DNA of 5,960 nt from Clostridia bacterium. GTDB lineage: Bacteria > Bacillota_A > Clostridia > Oscillospirales > CAG-272. This document shows, one piece after another, positions 1 through 3,180 of this stretch (positions are counted from its first letter, which is position 1; each line of letters starts with the position of its first letter). Under the pieces are notes generated by a model. That model had not been told where the DNA came from. It saw nothing but the letters and a program-made list of their open reading frames with translations, and searched no databases. The position numbers were made by a program, and so were the translations under genes. The stretch lies in contig JAGBGV010000032.1 of assembly GCA_017935805.1 (NCBI GenBank), forward strand, positions 1 to 5,960. Reading direction: 5' to 3'.

Positions 1-652
1 CCTTAAAATTGATATTACCGTATCCCACAGGCGCAAAGGTGGGGAAAGTGGAGGTAACCTTACCGTCGGTTATCTGTGCTTCGATGCGGTAATCCTTAAG
101 ATGAACACATCCGATTCGTTCGGTTAATTTTTTTATGTATTCGAGAACACTTACTCCACCGTACTGAGCCCAGTATGTATCAAATGTGAAATTGATGTGC
201 GGCGCGTTTTCAATCATATAGTCGAGGATGGTACTGTCACCGATCCTGAAGAACTCGTGATGATGATTGTGATAATAAAAAGAGAAACCGTTTTCCGCCA
301 TCCTTGCAGCCGCAACGTCAAGCTTTTCAACGATCTCACGCCGACTTTTTTCCTCTACCAGGTTATTCATACCCAGTGCTCCAAGCCCTATGTTTTTACA
401 TCCGAAACGATCGTGTTCCTCCATGAGAGCATCAGTATCGTTGAGAATACGGTCCAAAGGAACGTGAGTCAGGACGACCGGCAGACCACTTTCCTTTACT
501 ACCCTTGAAAGCATGACGGGGTCATAGGGACCACCGGAATACTGCAGATTAGTATATCCCATTTCTCGAAGCTTTAAGGCTGTATCCAAAAATCCCGCTT
601 CATCGGAGATGAGATTTCTGAGAGAATATAAGTTGATTCCGATATCTTTCAT
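1..652 (-). CDS. Sugar phosphate isomerase/epimerase (xylose-isomerase-like TIM barrel), 3' end missing
   Basis: The minus strand is open from an ATG at 652 to the left edge, giving 217 residues starting MKDIGINLYSLRNL. Seen: an LTH motif (His63), YYHNHHHEF at residues 126-134, FDTYW at 157-161, HLKDY at 184-188 and PVGYGNINF at 208-216. This motif order is typical of the AP-endonuclease-2/IolE-like family, where His, Glu and Asp residues in these motifs bind a divalent metal and catalyse aldose-ketose isomerisation or epimerisation. The substrate cannot be told from sequence. Members usually run about 250-280 residues, so the last strand and helix lie outside the window. It is soluble, with no signal peptide. 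A weak GGTGG lies 8 bases before the ATG. It is divergent from the AraC-type gene, which probably controls it. The plus-strand frames across this region are shadows. Confidence 0.87.
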   Translation of the reverse strand, partial: MKDIGINLYSLRNLISDEAGFLDTALKLREMGYTNLQYSGGPYDPVMLSRVVKESGLPVVLTHVPLDRILNDTDALMEEHDRFGCKNIGLGALGMNNLVEEKSRREIVEKLDVAAARMAENGFSFYYHNHHHEFFRIGDSTILDYMIENAPHINFTFDTYWAQYGGVSVLEYIKKLTERIGCVHLKDYRIEAQITDGKVTSTFPTFAPVGYGNINFK

Positions 653-673
653 TTTGTAAAACCACCATATCTG

Positions 674-702
674 TTGACAATAATTATGATCTATGTTATT
701 AT
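674..702 (+). promoter_or_regulatory. Strong sigma-A promoter for the AraC-type regulator
   Basis: TTGACA at 674-679, a 17-base spacer and TATTAT at 697-702, with TG (694-695) one base before the -10. The -35 is perfect and the -10 is close to consensus. Transcription would start near 709, leaving a 5' leader of about 67 bases. The -10 is physically shared with the opposing promoter, so the two polymerases should exclude each other. Confidence 0.75.
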
Positions 703-732
703 AAGTATAGCACTTTTTTTATAAAAATAAAT
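698..732 (-). promoter_or_regulatory. Candidate promoter of the isomerase gene
   Basis: On the minus strand TGCTATACT gives an extended -10 (TATACT at 704-709 with TG one base upstream), directly followed by TATAAT (698-703) as an alternative -10. There is no convincing -35 at the proper distance (only AT-rich sequence at about 721-732), as expected for an extended -10 or an activated promoter. It overlaps the -10 of the opposite promoter. Confidence 0.45.
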
Positions 733-737
733 GAATT

Positions 738-775
738 ATCTTAATGATTTGGGGGATAAGTAGCACGATCTTAAT
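738..775. repeat. Direct repeat ATCTTAAT, possible AraC-type operator
   Basis: ATCTTAAT occurs at 738-745 and again at 768-775, 30 bases apart (about three helical turns), between the regulator's promoter and its start codon. AraC-family proteins often bind direct repeats on one face of the helix, so this may be an autoregulatory site. The region is AT-rich and an 8-base repeat can arise by chance. Confidence 0.25.
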
Positions 776-1531
776 ATGAGGAACCTTGATTTGATTTATG
801 TAAGACACAATATATCCGGATGTGCACCGTATATTCAACCGACAAGTATAGCGTTCTATGACTTGACTATCCTTCTTGACGGCCGATTGGAATATAACAT
901 AGACGGGACGGAAATTTTACTTGAGAGCGGGGACGCTATACTTATTTCCCCGGGAAGCTTACGTTCAAGAAGAAAATCGGAGATAACAGCGGACTATATA
1001 AGCTTTAATTTTATCACCGACAGTAGTGTCAAAATTCCTCTCGTGCAGAAAAAAGCCGTACGAAGGGAACTCGTATTGCTTATTGATGCCTATGATAGGA
1101 TCGAAAAGTGTGTATATCCCGATAATAAAGAAAAAAATGAGTATCTTTGCGGCTGTCTTCTTGCATTACTTGAAGATATATCAAGCGAATCGGCCACAAA
1201 TCCTCTGATAAGAAAAATTATAGAATATATTCACAGTGATATAAGTCGAAAAATAACACTGCAGGATATAGGAAATCTGACTTTCTTTTCTCCGATATAC
1301 TGTGATGCGGTATTCAAAAAGGAAACAGGAAGGTCAATAATTGATTACGTAATTGACAGACGTATCGACGAGGCAAAGAAACTGCTCCTTGAAGGCGGAT
1401 TGTCACTTTCGCAGGTGTCCGAAGAGGTAGGGTTTGCGGATTACAATTATTTTCCAAGAGTTTTCAAGAAGCGCAGTGGGTATACACCTACCGCATACAG
1501 ACGTATTACTTTTTCAAAGATGAATTTGTGA
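776..1531 (+). CDS. AraC-family transcriptional regulator with N-terminal cupin domain
   Basis: 251 residues. The N-terminal part (about 1-85) looks like the beta-rich AraC ligand-binding (cupin) domain, with a typical ESGDAILISPGS turn at about 50-61. The C-terminal part holds the two helix-turn-helix units of the family: ITLQDIGNLTFFSPIYCDAV leading into FKKETGRS (about 160-187), and SLSQVSEEVGFADYNYF with VFKKRSGYTPTAYRR (about 210-244), the canonical second HTH and signature. It should bind a sugar or related effector and activate or repress nearby carbohydrate genes, most plausibly the divergent isomerase. Start choice is uncertain: the ATG at 776 has only a GGGGG 20 bases upstream, whereas an in-frame TTG at 791 sits 8 bases after GAGGA (778-782) and would give 246 residues. 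A stop at 761-763 rules out earlier starts. Confidence 0.93.
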   Translation: MRNLDLIYVRHNISGCAPYIQPTSIAFYDLTILLDGRLEYNIDGTEILLESGDAILISPGSLRSRRKSEITADYISFNFITDSSVKIPLVQKKAVRRELVLLIDAYDRIEKCVYPDNKEKNEYLCGCLLALLEDISSESATNPLIRKIIEYIHSDISRKITLQDIGNLTFFSPIYCDAVFKKETGRSIIDYVIDRRIDEAKKLLLEGGLSLSQVSEEVGFADYNYFPRVFKKRSGYTPTAYRRITFSKMNL

Positions 1532-1561
1532 GCCCAATCTCTCGCAGAAAACTTGTGAGCG

Positions 1562-1705
1562 CCCCCACCTTCGGTCGGCGAGACCGACTGAGTTTCGTCA
1601 ACGGAATCATCGATGAAACACCGAGATCGTATTTGAACTGTTACAAAACCTACTTTTCATCTATAAAACAGAATATGTCAACATCTTAGATAAAACGGTG
1701 GGGGA
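1562..1705. repeat. 144-base segment bounded by CCCCCACC / GGTGGGGG inverted ends
   Basis: CCCCCACC at 1562-1569 is the exact reverse complement of GGTGGGGG at 1698-1705. Inside lie a TCGGTC/GACCGA hairpin (1571-1576 with 1582-1587) and GTTTCGTC/GATGAAAC (1592-1599 with 1612-1619, one G-T pair). The segment starts 30 bases after the regulator's stop. It could be a small non-autonomous inverted-repeat element or a structured 3' leader. No target-site duplication is evident, so this is only a structural observation. Confidence 0.3.
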
Positions 1706-1720
1706 GGGGAATATAAAAAC

Positions 1721-1756
1721 AGGCTCTGCAGATGAATTTGCATCTCCGCAGAGCCT
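1721..1756. terminator. Hairpin terminator, probably bidirectional
   Basis: AGGCTCTGC (1721-1729) pairs perfectly with GCAGAGCCT (1748-1756). The helix continues as AGATG/CATCT (1730-1734 with 1741-1745) past a CC bulge, with loop AATTTG. On the minus strand the stem is followed by GTTTTTAT, a good U-tract. On the plus strand the tail is only ATTTCG. It lies about 190 bases past the AraC-type gene and may end that message, but the tail fits minus-strand termination better. Confidence 0.6.
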
Positions 1757-1804
1757 ATTTCGCTAAAAAGTATATGAAAAAAATTGTTCTACAAGGATTT
1801 ACGC

Positions 1805-1860
1805 AAAAAGAAACCGGACATCCATTCGATACGGATTGTATCAAAATTGGTGTCCGGTTT
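1805..1860 (-). terminator. Strong hairpin terminator after the tRNA-Met-like sequence
   Basis: AAACCGGACA (1811-1820) pairs perfectly with TGTCCGGTTT (1851-1860). A second stem GATAC/GTATC (1828-1832 with 1838-1842) sits inside. On the minus strand it is followed by CTTTTT (1810-1805). It begins immediately after the CCA end of the tRNA-like 3' piece at 1861, as in a real tRNA transcription unit. The plus-strand tail TTTTGG is weaker. Confidence 0.65.
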
Positions 1861-2020
1861 TGGTTGCGGGGGTGGGATTTGAAAGTCCCTTCCTGAAATA
1901 TGGTCGAAATCTTCGCCTCGGTACACTCGGCTCTATTTCTCCCTATTTCAGTTATTTGCTTCGCAAAAACGATTCACCGGATCGTTTTTAGTCGCTCGCC
2001 CACTCCCTCCGGGTTATGAG
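1861..2020 (-). other. tRNA-Met-like 3' half split by about 116 bases (remnant or element end)
   Basis: On the minus strand 1883-1861 reads TTCAAATCCCACC...GCAACCA, matching my memory of the T-loop, T-stem 3' strand, acceptor 3' strand and CCA of clostridial or enteric initiator-type tRNA-Met. Upstream on the same strand 2020-2006 reads CTCATAACCCGGAGG, the anticodon loop (CAU), 3' anticodon strand and start of the variable region, followed by a GTGGG that would be the 5' strand of the T-stem. In a normal tRNA these parts adjoin. Here bases 1884-1999 lie between them. The intervening segment holds CTGAAATA/TATTTCAG (1893-1900 with 1944-1951) and a 9-bp hairpin at 1965-1989. The D-arm and 5' acceptor strand are not recognisable and the 5' anticodon strand does not pair, so this is not a working tRNA. 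It could be an integration scar, a repeat that captured a tRNA tail, or a tRNA-mimicking RNA. Confidence 0.45.
1965..1989. repeat. AAAAACGAT/ATCGTTTTT inverted repeat
   Basis: A perfect 9-bp stem (1965-1973 with 1981-1989) and a 7-base loop TCACCGG. Its A/T flanks make it terminator-like on both strands. It lies inside the segment that splits the tRNA-Met-like sequence. Confidence 0.5.
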
Positions 2021-2040
2021 CTGTTCCAGGAGTACCCGGA
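2008..2040. repeat. TCCGGGT/ACCCGGA inverted repeat over the CAU-loop sequence
   Basis: TCCGGGT (2008-2014) pairs with ACCCGGA (2034-2040), enclosing the tRNA-Met-like CTCATAA sequence in a 19-base loop. It takes the place of the short anticodon stem of a true tRNA. A further small hairpin CCAGT-AAAA-ACTGG follows at 2045-2058. Confidence 0.45.
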
Positions 2041-2079
2041 ATGCCCAGTAAAAACTGGATAAAACGGGTTTGGGTATGC

Positions 2080-2095
2080 AAAAACCGACCAAAAA
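2080..2095 (+). repeat. 16-base direct repeat, copy 1 (AAAAACCGACCAAAAA)
   Basis: The same 16 bases occur at 2759-2774. Both copies are followed by related AAACCGTC words (to 2100 and to 2802), so the similarity is wider than the exact match. The repeats flank the AT-rich patch with the 41-codon ORF. Confidence 0.5.
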
Positions 2096-2262
2096 CCGTC
2101 CAAGGAATCCGGGTATACCAAGACTAATTTTACCGTTTCCGACGATCCTGTGGAGCTGTTGTCGGCTTCCTTGAAACTTGTCGTGAGAGTGAATTTTGAT
2201 TTGGTTTTGGGTAATGCAATTTTAGTTTTGAGGTGGGTTTTGCACTGGTTTTGTGAAATTCT

Positions 2263-2284
2263 AAAAAGCCGATCCGTCGGATCG
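2263..2284 (-). terminator. Possible terminator for the 41-codon minus-strand ORF
   Basis: CGATCC (2270-2275) and GGATCG (2279-2284) form a 6-bp stem with a 3-base loop. On the minus strand it is followed, after GC, by TTTTT (2267-2263). It lies about 105 bases past the stop codon of the small ORF. It may instead be part of a repeat family, since GATCCGGTGAATCG is found on the minus strand near 1971-1984. Confidence 0.4.
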
Positions 2285-2388
2285 ACGAAAGAGCCGACGA
2301 GATGGGTGAGGAGGATTTAAAACCGTAGGGTATTACGTTTGATGCTTACATTGAATAGTGGATCATTTAATAAGGAGTGTGTTAGGAG

Positions 2389-2514
2389 CTAAGAAAAGAT
2401 AGTTATCCGCCATATTCTTCTAACAGATCTATTAGGGAAATACTGTCTCTCGTTTACAGCATCTCTTAAATCTTGAGCTAACTGAATATTATAGTTGAAT
2501 TCATGAGTTTTCAA
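2389..2514 (-). CDS. Small 41-residue protein of unknown function, or 5' remnant of a longer gene
   Basis: A TTG start at 2514 is preceded by AGGAG (2522-2526) with a 7-base gap, an ideal ribosome binding site, and the frame closes at TAG 2389-2391. The product begins MKTHEFNYNIQLAQDLRD and ends RIWRITIFS. It is rich in charged and amide residues, with a probable helix over the first half, and has no membrane segment or signal peptide. I do not recognise it. An extended -10 promoter lies upstream and a terminator-like hairpin downstream. The coding sequence is much more AT-rich than the neighbouring enzyme genes, suggesting transfer. The abrupt end within plausible protein-like sequence suggests it may be the N-terminal stub of a deleted gene. 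It is too short for coding statistics to settle. Confidence 0.42.
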   Translation of the reverse strand: MKTHEFNYNIQLAQDLRDAVNERQYFPNRSVRRIWRITIFS

Positions 2515-2578
2515 GACTATTCTCCTGTTTGAATTTTAATACATGTTACTTATTGTGTGTAGACTTATTGTCAGCTAT

Positions 2579-2607
2579 ATTATATCATATATTGATATCT
2601 ATAATAA
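2579..2607 (-). promoter_or_regulatory. Extended -10 promoter of the small minus-strand ORF
   Basis: On the minus strand TGA-TATAAT (2587-2579) is a perfect -10 with a TGn extension. The -35 position holds only TTATTA (2607-2602). The start would be near 2573, leaving a leader of about 58 bases before the TTG codon. The AT-rich surroundings raise the chance of a random match. Confidence 0.45.
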
Positions 2608-2717
2608 TATAATAGTTTTACGTGCGTTAACTTAAAACTTGAAAATTAAAAATCAAAACTCCCCCACCTGCCACAAACCTATGAAAATCCATGAAGAACA
2701 AGGCAAAACCACGTATT

Positions 2718-2743
2718 GTGTCAGGTGACACTATATTTCACCT
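2718..2743. repeat. Overlapping small hairpins (GTGTC/GACAC and AGGTGA/TCACCT)
   Basis: GTGTC-AGGT-GACAC (2718-2731) and AGGTGA/TCACCT (2723-2728 with 2738-2743) share bases and so are mutually exclusive folds. No gene follows closely on either strand, so a regulatory switch is not supported. Confidence 0.25.
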
Positions 2744-2758
2744 CCCTCGAGCCGCCCT

Positions 2759-2774
2759 AAAAACCGACCAAAAA
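2759..2774 (+). repeat. 16-base direct repeat, copy 2 (AAAAACCGACCAAAAA)
   Basis: Identical to 2080-2095. It is followed by CTAAACCGGTC and CTAAAACCGTC words, giving a short degenerate array to about 2802. Confidence 0.5.
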
Positions 2775-2824
2775 TACATGTCTAAACCGGTCTAAAACCG
2801 TCTACTCCCATCATCACAAAAACG

Positions 2825-2998
2825 CAAAAAAGAGTCTTGATCATACGACCAAGACTCTATCTTTATACCTAAAACCCCCTGATACACAAGGACTTTGCCA
2901 AGGATACCGAACTGTTTTACTGGAATAAAAGAGAAGCCACGTCTTTACTACAGAGTGCTGGGCTCCAATTGCCCAGTAGGCTGCCTCAAGATGGCTTC
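2825..2998 (-). ncRNA. Orphan small RNA of about 174 nt, family not recognised
   Basis: A near-consensus minus-strand promoter (3005-3033) places the start at about G2998, and a strong terminator ends the RNA near 2825. The 5' domain folds from its first base: GAAGCCA (2998-2992) pairs with TGGCTTC (2939-2933). Inside, CTGGGC (2976-2971) pairs with GCCCAG (2963-2958), with loop AATTGGA and a CTA/TAG extension across a bulge. A 74-base linker (2932-2859) with little obvious pairing and a GGGGGTTTTAGG stretch leads to the terminator hairpin. No ribosome binding site precedes a sensible ORF; the overlapping minus-strand frame starts with a TTG inside the promoter and reads through the terminator stem. 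The size resembles 6S RNA, but the 5' and 3' ends do not pair with each other, so a 6S identity is not supported. It lies divergent from the rhamnosidase gene. A trans-acting regulator is the simplest guess. Confidence 0.65.
2826..2858 (-). terminator. Rho-independent terminator of the small RNA
   Basis: AGAGTCTTG (2831-2839) pairs perfectly with CAAGACTCT (2850-2858). On the minus strand the stem runs straight into TTTTTT (2831-2826) and then GCGTTTTTG. The plus-strand tail ATCTTTAT is poor, so the terminator works on the minus strand. Confidence 0.8.
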
Positions 2999-3004
2999 GT
3001 ACAT

Positions 3005-3033
3005 AGTATAATAGAACCCGGTTCAAAAGTCAA
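3005..3033 (-). promoter_or_regulatory. Near-consensus sigma-A promoter of the small RNA
   Basis: On the minus strand: TTGACT (3033-3028), a 17-base spacer and TATACT (3010-3005). Five of six bases match at each box. The first base of the 5' helix (2998) is seven positions downstream of the -10, a normal start distance. The spacer contains GAACCGGGTTC, a perfect palindrome (CCGGG core at 3016-3020) that might bind a repressor. Confidence 0.78.
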
Positions 3034-3122
3034 GCCTAAAATTTCTGACGTTGCTGTTAGGTACAGAAACAATATCCGAATCCGAAATAACAGATGCAGA
3101 GGGGAGAAATCTTCCGCTTTAC

Positions 3123-3173
3123 TTGTATAACACATGAAAAAATGGTACAATAGTATTATCAAAAATCTGAGGG
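3123..3173 (+). promoter_or_regulatory. Promoter and ribosome binding site of the rhamnosidase gene
   Basis: TGG-TACAAT (3143-3151) is an extended -10, with TTGTAT (3123-3128) 17 bases upstream as a weak -35. TGAGGG (3168-3173) is the ribosome binding site, 7 bases before the ATG at 3181. The weak -35 is compatible with activation by a regulator. Upstream lie a tandem AATCCGA-type repeat (3074-3085) and CCTAA/TTAGG (3035-3039 with 3057-3061), possible operator sequences. Confidence 0.5.
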
Positions 3174-3180
3174 TAATGTC

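Larger units (their letters stand above)
1532..3180. other. 1.65-kb structured intergenic region without ordinary genes
   Basis: No frame here shows a recognisable protein of normal length. The stretch instead holds hairpins (1571-1587, 1721-1756, 1811-1860, 1965-1989, 2008-2040, 2270-2284, 2718-2743, 2831-2858), tRNA-Met-like fragments, short repeats, a 41-codon ORF and a small-RNA unit, most of them listed separately. Base composition changes sharply: G/C-rich hairpins to about 2040, a G/T-biased plus strand at about 2190-2260, a very AT-rich patch at about 2400-2650, then A/C-rich sequence to about 2820. Such patchiness suggests an assembly of repeated or decayed elements rather than one functional unit. 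Nothing clear is seen in about 2320-2388 or 2640-2717. Confidence 0.6.

Noticed and set aside
197..508. 103-codon plus-strand frame
   Set aside because: It is antisense to the isomerase gene, whose minus-strand frame carries clear family motifs.
2063..2320. Open plus-strand frame of about 85 codons (contains SDDPVELLSASLKL)
   Set aside because: It has no start codon with a ribosome binding site, a G/T-biased composition that keeps the frame open, and no recognisable domain.
2080..2802. Possible CRISPR-like array of AAACCGAC/AAACCGTC words
   Set aside because: Repeat units are too short and irregularly spaced, and no cas gene is present.
2825..2998. 6S RNA identity for the small RNA
   Set aside because: The length fits, but the 5' and 3' ends do not form a closing stem and no long rod with a central bubble is seen.
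2933..2998. Riboswitch in the small RNA 5' domain
   Set aside because: No gene follows on the minus strand before or soon after the terminator, and no known aptamer motif is recognised.
2841..3026. 61-codon minus-strand frame over the small RNA
   Set aside because: It starts with a TTG inside the promoter spacer, has no ribosome binding site and ends within the terminator hairpin. RNA structure explains the region better.
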